A stretch of DNA of 32,390 nt from an uncultured Solobacterium sp. (GTDB lineage: Bacteria; Bacillota_I; Bacilli_A; Erysipelotrichales; Erysipelotrichaceae): contig URCJ01000023.1 of the NCBI GenBank assembly GCA_900546285.1, positions 1-32,390 on the forward strand, in the 5' to 3' direction. How positions within the stretch are numbered: position 1 is the stretch's first letter; each line of letters starts with the position of its first letter. Below are positions 1 to 8,049 of the stretch, in pieces. A model generated the notes under the pieces. The model saw nothing but the letters and a program-made list of their open reading frames with translations, searched no databases and was not told the origin of the DNA. A program made the translations under genes and the position numbers.

Positions 1-60
1 AGCTAATTTTATAGTTATCAATTTTTTAGTTATACATTTAATTCAAAGTTAAGGATATAT

Positions 61-249
61 CTATTTATTGATAATAATTATCTTACACTTAGGACAACGA
101 TATGCTTCTTCATTATCAGACAAATCTATATCAGACTTCTTTCTAAATCTAATTATTTTATAGTCTACATTTTCACTTACAAAAGAAGAACCTCTAGAAC
201 TAATAATTGCACCCTTTACCATTTCTTCACCACAATAAGGACACTTCAT
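61..249 (-). CDS. Small zinc-ribbon protein (DUF6487-like)
   Basis: A 62-residue protein with CPYC at residues 3-6 and CPKC near the C-terminus, four cysteines placed to bind one zinc ion. The layout resembles the small zinc-ribbon family DUF6487 (PF20097), whose role is unknown. I start it at the ATG at 249 because GGAGG lies just upstream; an upstream TTG in frame would place that ribosome site inside the gene. Its ATG overlaps the TGA of the Xre-type regulator gene (ATGA at 246-249), so the two are probably translationally coupled. It is the last gene of a three-gene unit. The fold is fairly sure; the function is not. Confidence 0.75.
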   Translation of the reverse strand: MKCPYCGEEMVKGAIISSRGSSFVSENVDYKIIRFRKKSDIDLSDNEEAYRCPKCKIIIINK

Positions 250-446
250 CTTTCTTCCTCCCAAAATAATTCATCTAATGTTTTGTTTAATATTCTACAA
301 ATCGCAATACACAAATTAATAGTAGGATTATAATCGCCCTTTTCTATCGCATTAATTGTTTGTCGTGACACGCCAACCTTATCAGCCAATTCTTGTTGGG
401 ACAAATCTAAAGCTGCACGAGCTGACTTCATCTTTAAATTCTTCAT
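246..446 (-). CDS. Xre-family HTH transcriptional regulator (YgzD-like)
   Basis: A 66-residue protein that is almost entirely one Cro/C1-type helix-turn-helix, including LSQQELADKVGVSRQTINAIEKG, followed by the NPTINLCIAICRILNKTLDELF tail typical of small YgzD-like regulators. The start is the ATG at 446, one base after the stop of the membrane-protein gene; an earlier TTG at 467 is in frame but would overlap that gene and has no ribosome site. It lies between a membrane protein and a zinc ribbon in one unit. I infer that it binds the palindrome at 967-986 and represses its own operon. The ligand or signal is not evident. Confidence 0.88.
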   Translation of the reverse strand: MKNLKMKSARAALDLSQQELADKVGVSRQTINAIEKGDYNPTINLCIAICRILNKTLDELFWEEER

Positions 447-447
447 A

Positions 448-948
448 TTAATTATCTTTCTTATCAATAAACATCTTAACTAAGACATTAATTAAAAGGA
501 TTATAAATAACAAACCAATCAATACATAAATGCCACCATCCCAAACTATGACACCATCCACAACAATCTTGTTAGTCTTAATACCATATATATCTATCAC
601 CATAATAAACAACCACATACCAATAAATGGTAATGGCTTTTGTCTTAACTCCCAATAAGCATCCTTATAGATACAATATATCAAAGTAACAAGACAACCA
701 ACCATTAGACAAGCCATCATAAGCAAGCCAAATTCAACTGGAATATTATCTATAGTTTCTTTCCATAAGATAAGAAAACATTGTAGAAAAAACATTGTTA
801 GAAAACCATACTTAAAGGCTCTACCTCTAACAAGCTCTTGACGTTCATCGAAACCACCATGATCATTTTCACCCTTACCATAGGCAAGAATCTTAAATAC
901 TTGAATTATAATAAGCGCAAATAACAATAATTGAGAAGTGTTTTTCAT
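448..948 (-). CDS. Membrane protein cotranscribed with an Xre regulator
   Basis: A 166-residue protein with about five hydrophobic segments (roughly residues 6-22, 48-64, 72-94, 105-118, 139-160). A polar stretch after the first segment carries GGFDERQELVRGRAF, a DERQ-type motif seen in small membrane proteins that travel with Xre-type regulators. AAGGAG precedes the ATG. It is the first gene of the unit, directly behind the promoter at 991-1019. I do not recognise a transport or enzymatic family. A sensor or partner for the adjacent regulator is possible, but this is only inferred from context. Confidence 0.8.
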   Translation of the reverse strand: MKNTSQLLLFALIIIQVFKILAYGKGENDHGGFDERQELVRGRAFKYGFLTMFFLQCFLILWKETIDNIPVEFGLLMMACLMVGCLVTLIYCIYKDAYWELRQKPLPFIGMWLFIMVIDIYGIKTNKIVVDGVIVWDGGIYVLIGLLFIILLINVLVKMFIDKKDN

Positions 949-966
949 AATATGCTCCTTTACATA

Positions 967-986
967 ATGTAAAATATATTTTACAT
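967..986. promoter_or_regulatory. Perfect 20-bp palindrome, candidate operator
   Basis: ATGTAAAATATATTTTACAT is identical on both strands and covers the predicted transcription start of the Xre unit. Its half, TATATTTTACAT, recurs exactly at 1021-1032 just upstream of the -35. The promoter is therefore flanked by a full site and a half site, the usual layout for autorepression. That the adjacent Xre-type protein binds here is inference. Confidence 0.7.
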
Positions 987-990
987 CTTC

Positions 991-1019
991 AGTATATTAA
1001 TACACCTATTAAATGTCAA
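991..1019 (-). promoter_or_regulatory. Near-consensus sigma-A promoter of the Xre/membrane-protein unit
   Basis: Read on the minus strand: -35 TTGACA at 1019-1014, a 17-base spacer, and -10 TATACT at 996-991. The -35 starts directly after the stop codon of the gene ending at 1020. Transcription would start near 985, inside the palindrome at 967-986. Confidence 0.85.
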
Positions 1020-1343
1020 CTATATTTTACATTTATGCTTAACAAACATCATAATCAATCCAAGCATTAAATACACTATCGCATAATAGACAAAAGCTAT
1101 TTCACCCATGTCAAAAAATATCCAGGTGCCTAATAAAAATAATAATGAATTAACTATTGGATATATCAACCTATCCGCTGCATACCCAACATATATCGAA
1201 AACAAGGGGTTAACCACATAAAACAAAATAAAACAAATTGCCATGCCATTATCACCTTTGATAAATGTAACTACCAAAAACGGCAATAATATCATCACTA
1301 TCACTGACAACAAAAGTATTCTAATTTTTTTAAGAAACAACAT
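1020..1343 (-). CDS. Small integral membrane protein, unassigned
   Basis: About 107 residues, nearly all hydrophobic, with three to four likely transmembrane helices. A conserved-looking stretch around residues 33-56 contains KGDNGMAICFILF and NPLFSIYVGYAAD. A GGAGG box sits 5-8 bases before two adjacent ATG codons (1346 and 1343); I chose 1343 for better spacing. That ribosome site lies inside the last codons of the NusG-II-like remnant upstream, so the gene was probably once the tail of that operon. I do not recognise the family. Confidence 0.65.
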   Translation of the reverse strand: MLFLKKIRILLLSVIVMILLPFLVVTFIKGDNGMAICFILFYVVNPLFSIYVGYAADRLIYPIVNSLLFLLGTWIFFDMGEIAFVYYAIVYLMLGLIMMFVKHKCKI

Positions 1344-1512
1344 CATAGTTACCTCCACAAACAGTAATACTTATCTTATTAGGTAAACAAACAATACTCT
1401 GCCCTGCAACATTTATCTTACCATGTTTGATGCATATTTTATCTTTACAATCAGCATCATACATATAAGCATATCCATCTTTAATATACAGGATATTAGT
1501 ACCATTATTCAA
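1330..1512 (-). pseudogene. NusG domain II-like protein, N-terminally truncated
   Basis: A 60-codon frame encoding only the C-terminal part of a NusG domain II protein: IKDGYAYMYDADC, then CKDKICIKHGKIN and GQSIVCLPNKISI. Intact family members are roughly twice as long, with an N-terminal membrane anchor and a first beta-rich part. Here the only start is a TTG with no ribosome site, and stop codons lie just upstream in frame. The conserved cysteines remain. Together with the truncated Gx-transporter gene upstream it looks like the scar of a deletion. Expression as a short peptide cannot be excluded. Confidence 0.7.
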
Positions 1513-1540
1513 AACTATTCTTCTATTCTTCTATCAATAT

Positions 1541-1804
1541 CTAATCTAATAAACAACCACATAAGCTATATAAAAAAGTAAGGCCATTATTAAATAAAAT
1601 CCTCATAATCAATACTCTTATAATGCTTACACAAATCGCTTCCTTGCTACCAAACTTATACAAAGTAAAAAGGATGGCAATATTTGCCAACCATAATTTA
1701 ATTCCCGGAACCACAAAATTATATGGTATTAACATATCAACATAAGCCAATATCAACGATAAAGCTAAGACCATTGGTAAAATACCAAGTTTTTTAGTAT
1801 TCAT
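1541..1804 (-). pseudogene. Gx transporter family protein, C-terminally truncated
   Basis: An 87-residue frame matching the N-terminal half of the Gx transporter family (Hpre_diP_synt_I, PF07456), including IPYNFVVPGIKLWLANIAILFTLYKFGSKEA and RVLIMRILF. Family members are usually about 160-180 residues with more membrane helices; this copy ends at GCLLD where the family normally continues. The genes for these transporters commonly sit beside NusG domain II genes. One deletion removing the end of this gene and the start of the next explains both fragments. The start lies one base after the TetR gene stop, so the remnant is still co-transcribed. Confidence 0.7.
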
Positions 1805-1805
1805 A

Positions 1806-2342
1806 TTAAATATTGGTAACGGTATATGTTATATAACCATCAACTAGATCCGCGATACTATCCACAAACTTGTCTGTGTCTTCTTTCATATCATTCCAGA
1901 CAAATTTTAAGAAAGCACCAGTTAAACCAAATAAGATAAAATCAGTAATCTCATTCTTCTTCTCTTCAGAAATATTCTTACCATTTAAAGAATTCTCAAA
2001 ATACTCCGCAATGATTTCCTTTTCATATCTAAAAATCATGCGCTCTAAATAATTACGAGATAAAGAATTATAGATATGATAGAACATCTTCTTATGACTC
2101 TTACATGAATCAGCCATACCCTTTAAAGATTGTTTCCAATCATGTAAATCAGTCCACTTTCCCCTTTTCATCGCAAACCACTTCTCGAGAAGATCATAAA
2201 TATCCTCATAGTGATAGTAGAATGTATTAGGAGAGATCTCACATCTTTTTGCCAAAGAAGAAACCGTAATCTTCTCAAAAGGCATCTCATCTAACATTTC
2301 TTCAAAAGTTTCGATAATTGCTTTATTTGTACGTATTGCCAT
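1806..2342 (-). CDS. TetR/AcrR family transcriptional regulator
   Basis: A 178-residue protein. Residues about 5-50 form the TetR-type DNA-binding domain, with ITVSSLAKRCEISPNTFYYHYEDIYDLLEKW as helix-turn-helix and following helix. The rest is a helical domain resembling the C-terminal domain of DhaS-like TetR proteins, the usual ligand and dimer part. It lies 56 bases downstream of the Na/Pi cotransporter gene on the same strand and directly upstream of the broken Gx-transporter gene, so its original target may have been that damaged operon. The ligand is unknown. Confidence 0.85.
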   Translation of the reverse strand: MAIRTNKAIIETFEEMLDEMPFEKITVSSLAKRCEISPNTFYYHYEDIYDLLEKWFAMKRGKWTDLHDWKQSLKGMADSCKSHKKMFYHIYNSLSRNYLERMIFRYEKEIIAEYFENSLNGKNISEEKKNEITDFILFGLTGAFLKFVWNDMKEDTDKFVDSIADLVDGYITYTVTNI

Positions 2343-2398
2343 AAAATTATTTTAACTTAAATAATAGAAATTACGCAAATTTAAGCACATTTCAAAAT

Positions 2399-4150
2399 TT
2401 AAACTAAATTACCATATTTCAAAGAATAATCTCTATACATCGCATCATACCCTTCATCATCAGAAGCATGTCTTTTAGTCTTGTGGAAATAACGATTATC
2501 ATAATTTAAATCATCAATAATCTCGGTCGCAATATTATTACAATGATCACCAACTCTCTCTAAATTAGTTAATAAGTCCGACCAAATAAAACCAGCCTCA
2601 ATTGAACATTGTCTTCTTTTAACCCTATCAATATGATTGGCTCTAAGTATGGCCTTAAGCTCATCAATAACCTCTTCAAGTGGTGGTACCTTTAGGGCAA
2701 TAGCTAAATCATCCTTTTCAAATGCCAATAAAGAAAGATCAACGCACTCCTTAACCGCATTAAGCATATTATCCATTTCCTTAATCGCATCCTCACTCAA
2801 AGACAAATTCTTATCCCTAAGTTCTCTACTAGCTTGACCAATATTAATCGCATGATCGGCAATTCTTTCTAAGTCACCAATAATCTTCAACATCTTAGAA
2901 ACTTCCTTACTCTCACTTTCACTTAAAGTATTCTTAGAACTCAAATCTACCAAGTAAGTACCAATCTTATCCTCATATCTATCATTCTTGTCTTCTTGTT
3001 TAAGAATATCCTCATATAACTTATCAGAATAATTATTAACTGACTTTAAAGCCATTGTGATAGCCTTTCTTGAAGTATCGGCCATATCACTTAAACTAGA
3101 CTTAGCTTGTGCTAAAGCTAGGGTTGGTGTAACAAACAAACGAGTATCAAGCTCATCATATTTTTCTTTTATCTTATCATCAGGAATAATTCTTAACGCT
3201 AATTTTTCAAGCAAAGCTGACATTGGAAGCAGAATCATTACGCATAAAACATTAAAGATAGAATGTGTTAGGGCAATTCCAAACATTGAAGCCTGTTCAC
3301 TCAATAAAGGAATATAGACAAAAGTCTTAATAATACAGAATAAAGTTAGAATCACTACTGTACCAATCGTATTAAACAATAAATGCACTACTGCCGCTCT
3401 TCTAGCATTCTTATTAGTACCAATAGAAGATAATAAACAAGTAACACAAGTACCAATATTTTGTCCCATAATAATAGGAACCGCAGCCCCATAAGTAACT
3501 TGCCCTGTACTTGATAAGGCTTGTAAGATACCAACTGAAGCCGAACTTGATTGAATAATAGCCGTTAATAAAGCACCAACAAGCACGCCCAATAATGGGT
3601 TAGTAAACAATATAAATAGATTTGAGAAACCAGGAACATTCGCAAGACCCGATACGGCATTAGACATGGTATCCATGCCAAACATCAATGTCGCAAAACC
3701 TAATAATATTGAACCAATATCCTTCTTAGAATCATCTTTAAGAAACATATAAAAGATAATTCCCACTAGTGCCAGGATTGGTGTAAAAGATGTAGGCTTT
3801 AATAAAGTAATTAAGACGCTACTACCATCAATATCTCCCAAAGATAAAATCCAAGAAGTAATCGTAGTACCAATATTAGCACCCATAATGACATTGATTG
3901 CCTGTCTTAGAGTCATTAAACCCGAATTCACAAAACCAACAACCATAACAGTAGTAGCACTAGAAGATTGAATAACAGCCGTTATTACAAGGCCAGTTAA
4001 AAAGCCCTTAAACTTACTATTAGTCATCTTCGCAAGTAAATCCTTAAGCTTATTACCTGCCTTTCTTTCAAGTGCCTGACCCATAATGTTCATTCCAAAC
4101 AAGAACAAACTAAGGCCACCTATTAAAGTTAATACATCAAATAAATCCAT
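2399..4150 (-). CDS. Na+/phosphate cotransporter with C-terminal PhoU domain
   Basis: A 583-residue protein. The first ~320 residues hold the inverted-repeat Na/Pi cotransporter core with about eight membrane helices and the paired QSSSA signatures at residues 61-65 and 200-204. Residues about 345-550 form a helical PhoU-like domain (for example RIADHAINIGQ and RVGDHCNNIATE). This architecture is the bacterial NptA/YjbB type, which moves phosphate across the membrane with sodium. A Pho box at 4211-4227 sits directly upstream, next to phoR, so the gene is probably induced by phosphate starvation. The direction of transport is not shown by sequence. Confidence 0.93.
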   Translation of the reverse strand: MDLFDVLTLIGGLSLFLFGMNIMGQALERKAGNKLKDLLAKMTNSKFKGFLTGLVITAVIQSSSATTVMVVGFVNSGLMTLRQAINVIMGANIGTTITSWILSLGDIDGSSVLITLLKPTSFTPILALVGIIFYMFLKDDSKKDIGSILLGFATLMFGMDTMSNAVSGLANVPGFSNLFILFTNPLLGVLVGALLTAIIQSSSASVGILQALSSTGQVTYGAAVPIIMGQNIGTCVTCLLSSIGTNKNARRAAVVHLLFNTIGTVVILTLFCIIKTFVYIPLLSEQASMFGIALTHSIFNVLCVMILLPMSALLEKLALRIIPDDKIKEKYDELDTRLFVTPTLALAQAKSSLSDMADTSRKAITMALKSVNNYSDKLYEDILKQEDKNDRYEDKIGTYLVDLSSKNTLSESESKEVSKMLKIIGDLERIADHAINIGQASRELRDKNLSLSEDAIKEMDNMLNAVKECVDLSLLAFEKDDLAIALKVPPLEEVIDELKAILRANHIDRVKRRQCSIEAGFIWSDLLTNLERVGDHCNNIATEIIDDLNYDNRYFHKTKRHASDDEGYDAMYRDYSLKYGNLV

Positions 4151-4175
4151 AATAAAAATCCCTTTCCATATTCAA

Positions 4176-4195
4176 TTTAACAAAGGCTTGTTAAA
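4176..4195 (-). promoter_or_regulatory. Inverted repeat in the Na/Pi cotransporter leader
   Basis: TTTAACAA and TTGTTAAA form a perfect 8-bp stem around a 4-base loop, between the Pho box and the ATG at 4150. On the transcribed strand no T-tract follows, so it is not a simple terminator. It may be an mRNA leader hairpin or a protein site. Confidence 0.4.
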
Positions 4196-4210
4196 GATAT
4201 AAAAAGAGAA

Positions 4211-4227
4211 TGTAAAGTAAATGTAAA
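4211..4227 (-). promoter_or_regulatory. Pho box upstream of the Na/Pi cotransporter gene
   Basis: On the minus strand two TTTACA hexamers occur 11 bp apart (4227-4222 and 4216-4211), the direct-repeat layout bound by PhoP in Firmicutes. The site starts next to the phoR stop codon. A TATATC-like -10 follows near 4200. Confidence 0.75.
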
Positions 4228-4228
4228 A

Positions 4229-5881
4229 TTATAGTTTTGGTAAAACAATTGTAAATTCACTGCCCTCATCTAGTTTAGACTTTACTGAAATATCACCACC
4301 CAGAGTCATCACTGCATGCTTAACAATGGACAAACCTAAACCAGTACCACCAACTTCTTTAGAATGAGACTTATCTACACGATAGAATCGCTCAAATATT
4401 CTATCTATCAATTCTTCAGGAATACCTATGCCATTATCCTTAACCTTGATAATGCCTTCATTAGATACACTAACATCAACATAACCACCTGGACGATTAT
4501 ATTTAATCGCATTATCTACCAAGTTATAGATAACCATATATAGAAGTCTAGATGAAGAATTAGTAATAAAATGATCACCCTTTAAGCTTAAATTTACATT
4601 ACTATTCTTGGCTACAAGAGCTAAATCATTATTTACACTTTCACATAACTTATAAACATCAACGTCCTTATAATCAACACTATCATTATTGTCTTCATCC
4701 AGGAAAGACAACTTAATAATGTCATCAATAAGAGTCATTAAACGCTTAGATTCACTATAAATCTGATTAGAAAACTTCGTAATATCTTCTTTCTTAACTA
4801 AACCATTACTCAATAATTCAGCACAACCCGAAATATTTTGAAGCGGTGTCTTTAGTTCATGAGAAACATTGGCTGTAAATTCTTTACGCATTTGTTCAGC
4901 CTTTTCTTTCTCTGAAATATCAATAATTAACAAGGCAATACCATTAACCTTTTCTTTAGACACAATTGGACTGGCATAGAATTCATAATCATTATCCTTA
5001 ATAGGAACCACCATCTCAGTCTTATTACCAGCTGATGCCTTATTCAACAATTCTTGAACTTCAATCGAATTATTAAACAACAATAAGTCCTTACCTACCG
5101 CATATGACGAAATGTTTAATAACTTACACGCAAAATCATTAATTGAAAGAATAACACCATCCTTATTCAATAGTACCAAACCTTCATTTAAATTCTCGGT
5201 TGCCGTAATAAATTCATTACGCTTCTGTTTAAGCTCCTCTTCCTTATTATGAATCTGCTTCTGTTGATAAGTAAGTCTATTCATAAGAGGCTCCAATTCC
5301 TCATAAGTCTCGAAGGTCTCTGGATGATCTAAATCAATCTCATTCAAAGGTTCTACCACTCTATTAGAAACCCTATAGGCTAGATAGAATGACAAGATAA
5401 TCATAATCAAAATCACAATTAATAATGGTTGAATCATACTGATCGCAATGGCCCAAATAGATGATTGAGACAAAGATGTTCTAATAATGGAACCATCATT
5501 TAATAAACGAGCACTATATAAAGACTTATATAACATCGTATCTGAATAACGGATACTTGTACCCTCACCCTTTTCAATAGCTTGTTTAACTTCTTCTCTT
5601 TCTAGGTGATTTTCAAGCTTGTCTGCATCAACCTCATTATCAAACAAGACTTTACCATCCTTAGAAATCCAAGTAATACGACATTCAGTCTTATCCAAAT
5701 TATCTAAATAATCCAAACCTTCTCTTTCAACAGCAGTAGCTGCAAAAGTAGTATCTAATTGTAATTGTCTTAATTGAACACTTGTAAAATATTCATATAA
5801 AACATTCATTATCAATAGTAATGAACAAACTAAAGTAATTATTCCAACAAGACAAGTTGACTTAAATATTTTTTTCTTCAT
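4229..5881 (-). CDS. phoR: Phosphate-sensing histidine kinase PhoR
   Basis: About 550 residues from the ATG at 5881, chosen because GGAGG lies six bases upstream; the frame stays open further upstream inside phoP. Order: membrane helix (~8-30), extracytoplasmic segment (~31-140), second helix (~143-168), a short HAMP-like linker, a PAS domain (~230-325), HisKA with the phosphoacceptor His in VSHELKTPLQ (about residue 341), and an ATPase domain with NLVDNAIKYN, DNGIGIPEE and GTGLGLSIV. All kinase boxes are intact. It overlaps phoP by 20 bases and should phosphorylate it under phosphate limitation; the pst/phoU neighbours support PhoR over other PAS kinases. Confidence 0.93.
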   Translation of the reverse strand: MKKKIFKSTCLVGIITLVCSLLLIMNVLYEYFTSVQLRQLQLDTTFAATAVEREGLDYLDNLDKTECRITWISKDGKVLFDNEVDADKLENHLEREEVKQAIEKGEGTSIRYSDTMLYKSLYSARLLNDGSIIRTSLSQSSIWAIAISMIQPLLIVILIMIILSFYLAYRVSNRVVEPLNEIDLDHPETFETYEELEPLMNRLTYQQKQIHNKEEELKQKRNEFITATENLNEGLVLLNKDGVILSINDFACKLLNISSYAVGKDLLLFNNSIEVQELLNKASAGNKTEMVVPIKDNDYEFYASPIVSKEKVNGIALLIIDISEKEKAEQMRKEFTANVSHELKTPLQNISGCAELLSNGLVKKEDITKFSNQIYSESKRLMTLIDDIIKLSFLDEDNNDSVDYKDVDVYKLCESVNNDLALVAKNSNVNLSLKGDHFITNSSSRLLYMVIYNLVDNAIKYNRPGGYVDVSVSNEGIIKVKDNGIGIPEELIDRIFERFYRVDKSHSKEVGGTGLGLSIVKHAVMTLGGDISVKSKLDEGSEFTIVLPKL

Positions 5882-6554
5882 AAATTGCCTCCATCTTATA
5901 ACCAACACCCCTTAATGTCTTGATACAAGAACCACAGTTACCTAACTTATTACGCAAAGTTCCCACATGAACATCAATGGTTCTGCTCTCCCCCACGAAA
6001 TTACTATCCCAAATAGAAGCTAACAAGTGTTCTCTTGTAAAGACAATGCCAATATTGTTCATAAATAGTAGTAATAATTCATATTCCTTTAGTGTTAATT
6101 CAATCTCTTTACCATCCACAATCACTATATGCTTAATATTGTTTAAATAAATAGGACCATTTCTTAATTCTTGTTTCTTATTAGTCACTTCACTTCTTCT
6201 TAAAACAGCCTTAATACGTGACACCATCTCCATCATGCCAAAGGGCTTTGCCAAATAGTCATCAGCACCCAAGTCTAGGCCGATAACCTTATCATATTCT
6301 TCGCCCTTAGCACTAGCCATAATTATGGGAATATCATGATATCTTTCATCATTCTTAAGACGCTTTAAAATAGAGATACCATCTTCATTTGGAAGCATAA
6401 TATCTAAGGTTATTAAACAAGGCTTTTCGTTTTTTAAAGCCTCATCTAATTCTTTACCATCTTTTAAACCAAGAGCATCATAACCAGAAGCATTTAGGGT
6501 ATAGGTCATTAATTCTCTTATTCCACGATCATCTTCTACACAAAAAATCATCAT
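5862..6554 (-). CDS. phoP: OmpR/PhoB-family response regulator PhoP
   Basis: A 230-residue regulator. The receiver domain (~1-120) has the acidic pair at residues 8-9, phosphoacceptor Asp51 in TLDIMLP and the Lys of LAKPFG near residue 102. The winged-helix domain (~130-225) includes LTLKEYELL and RTIDVHVGTLRNKLG. Upstream lies a Pho box at 6616-6632, so the pair is likely autoinduced. A GAGGAAG ribosome site precedes two adjacent ATG codons. Its expected sites are the TTTACA direct repeats found before nptA, phoP and pstS. B. subtilis phoP naming is used. Confidence 0.93.
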   Translation of the reverse strand: MMIFCVEDDRGIRELMTYTLNASGYDALGLKDGKELDEALKNEKPCLITLDIMLPNEDGISILKRLKNDERYHDIPIIMASAKGEEYDKVIGLDLGADDYLAKPFGMMEMVSRIKAVLRRSEVTNKKQELRNGPIYLNNIKHIVIVDGKEIELTLKEYELLLLFMNNIGIVFTREHLLASIWDSNFVGESRTIDVHVGTLRNKLGNCGSCIKTLRGVGYKMEAIYEEKNI

Positions 6555-6615
6555 TTTACACTTCCTCTTTACAATTTAATGTTACCTAACAAATGTTATC
6601 CTTACCACAAACAAT

Positions 6616-6632
6616 TGTAAATTTTATGTAAA
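6616..6632 (-). promoter_or_regulatory. Pho box upstream of phoPR
   Basis: Two TTTACA hexamers 11 bp apart on the minus strand (6632-6627 and 6621-6616), the same arrangement as before the Na/Pi cotransporter gene. Autoregulation of phoPR is inferred. A GATAAC element about 15 bases downstream could serve as the -10. Confidence 0.72.
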
Positions 6633-6647
6633 ATGATGAAATTTAAT

Positions 6648-7286
6648 TTAAATATGCTTACCAGTTAGATAAAAAATGGTCCATTTGGCGATATTTACAC
6701 AATGATCACCAATCTTCTCAAAATACTTAGCACACATCAAGATATCAATGACATATTCACCATCATTTTTATCGTTATAAATAATATCGATTAATTGTTT
6801 TTTCACAATATTGAAATTATTATCAACCTTATCATCCATACTAATAACACTATTAGCTAGCTTTAAATCCTTGTTCACAAAAGAATTTACACCATCATTT
6901 AGCATCTTTACACAAAGATCAGCCATCTCTTTTACATTATCATTCTTACTAACACAAGTCTTATTAGTAATCGCTAAGATTTCAGAAATGTTTTCAGCCT
7001 GATCGCCGATTCTTTGTAGGTCATTAATCATCTTTAAGATCGAACTGATTTGTCTTAAATCACTGGCAACCGGTTGTTGAAGAAGCAAGAGTTTCATACA
7101 TTCAGATTCAATAAAACGCTGTTTACGGTCAATCTTTTGATAGTAAGTCTTTACATCATCCAATTCCTCTTGATTATAAGAACCAATATTGTTGTTGATC
7201 TTTTGAATCATCGATTCAGCAATATTGGCCATATCAACTAGTTCATAATTTAATTGTTTTAATTCATTATCGAAATATTCACGCAT
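6648..7286 (-). CDS. phoU: Phosphate signalling protein PhoU
   Basis: About 213 residues from the ATG at 7286 (MREYFDNELKQL), one base after the pstB stop; the frame is open upstream through pstB but that part is not PhoU-like. It consists of two three-helix PhoU repeats with the metal-binding type motifs LQRIGDQAENI (~90-100) and FEKIGDHCVNIAKW (near the C-terminus). PhoU links the Pst transporter to the PhoR kinase and keeps the Pho response off when phosphate is plentiful. It is the last gene of the pst operon and lies just before phoPR. Length is normal for the family. Confidence 0.93.
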   Translation of the reverse strand: MREYFDNELKQLNYELVDMANIAESMIQKINNNIGSYNQEELDDVKTYYQKIDRKQRFIESECMKLLLLQQPVASDLRQISSILKMINDLQRIGDQAENISEILAITNKTCVSKNDNVKEMADLCVKMLNDGVNSFVNKDLKLANSVISMDDKVDNNFNIVKKQLIDIIYNDKNDGEYVIDILMCAKYFEKIGDHCVNIAKWTIFYLTGKHI

Positions 7287-7287
7287 A

Positions 7288-8049
7288 TCATCCAAACCTT
7301 CCTGTAATATAATCTTCAGTCTTCTTATTCTTAGGCATTGAGAAAATCTTTTGAGTATCATCATATTCAATCAAATCACCAAGCAAGAAGAAGGCTGTCT
7401 TATCAGAAATACGTAGTGCTTGTTGCATATTATGAGTAACAATAACGATTGTATAGTCTTTCTTAAGTTCCAACGCTAATTCTTCAATCTTACCTGTAGA
7501 AATAGGATCTAGGGCGCTTGTTGGCTCATCCATTAATAAGACCTTAGGTTTAACAGCTAGGGCTCTAGCGATACATAGACGTTGTTGTTGACCACCAGAT
7601 AAAGATAAGGCACTCTTTTTTAAATTATCTTTAACTTCATCATAGATAGCTGCTTTCTTTAAAGACTCCACAACAATTTGATCTAATTTCTCCTTATTAT
7701 GAATGCCATGAGTCCTAGGACCATAGGCAACATTATCATAGATGCTCATTGGGAATGGATTGGGTTTTTGAAAGACCATGCCCACTTCTTTTCTTAAATT
7801 ATAAATATCTACATTCTTATCATAGATATTCTTGTCATTATATATAACCTCACCTTCAATTTTTACATTGGGGATAAGGTCGTTCATTCTATTTAATGTT
7901 CTTAAGAAAGTTGACTTACCACAGCCTGATGGTCCAATGAAGGCTGTGATGGAATTTCTTTCAATGTCCATGTTGATACCATTTAGAGCCTTGTGGTCAC
8001 CGTAATATAAGTCTAGGTTCTTTACACTTATTATTTTTTCATTATCCAT
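7288..8049 (-). CDS. pstB: Phosphate ABC transporter ATP-binding protein PstB
   Basis: A 253-residue ATPase with Walker A GPSGCGKST (39-47), Q-loop FQKPNPFPMSIYDNVAYGPR, signature LSGGQQQR (150-157), Walker B LLMDEPTSALDP and the switch His in VTHNMQQ. The KPNPFP Q-loop context and the TEDYITGRFG C-terminus are characteristic of PstB rather than other ABC ATPases. It energises the PstC-PstA channel for high-affinity phosphate import. Its start overlaps the end of pstA by 8 bases. Confidence 0.96.
   Translation of the reverse strand: MDNEKIISVKNLDLYYGDHKALNGINMDIERNSITAFIGPSGCGKSTFLRTLNRMNDLIPNVKIEGEVIYNDKNIYDKNVDIYNLRKEVGMVFQKPNPFPMSIYDNVAYGPRTHGIHNKEKLDQIVVESLKKAAIYDEVKDNLKKSALSLSGGQQQRLCIARALAVKPKVLLMDEPTSALDPISTGKIEELALELKKDYTIVIVTHNMQQALRISDKTAFFLLGDLIEYDDTQKIFSMPKNKKTEDYITGRFG

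Noticed and set aside
1..60. A promoter or terminator at the left edge
   Set aside because: The stretch is AT-rich without a convincing stem, T-tract or promoter pair.
967..986. Pho box at the Xre unit because it contains TGTAAA and TTTACA
   Set aside because: The hexamers are inverted, not direct repeats at 11 bp, and the genes are unrelated to phosphate. A dimeric repressor site fits better.
2343..2398. Terminator between the Na/Pi cotransporter gene and the TetR gene
   Set aside because: No stem followed by a T-run is visible. Read-through or a weak promoter for the TetR gene cannot be told apart.
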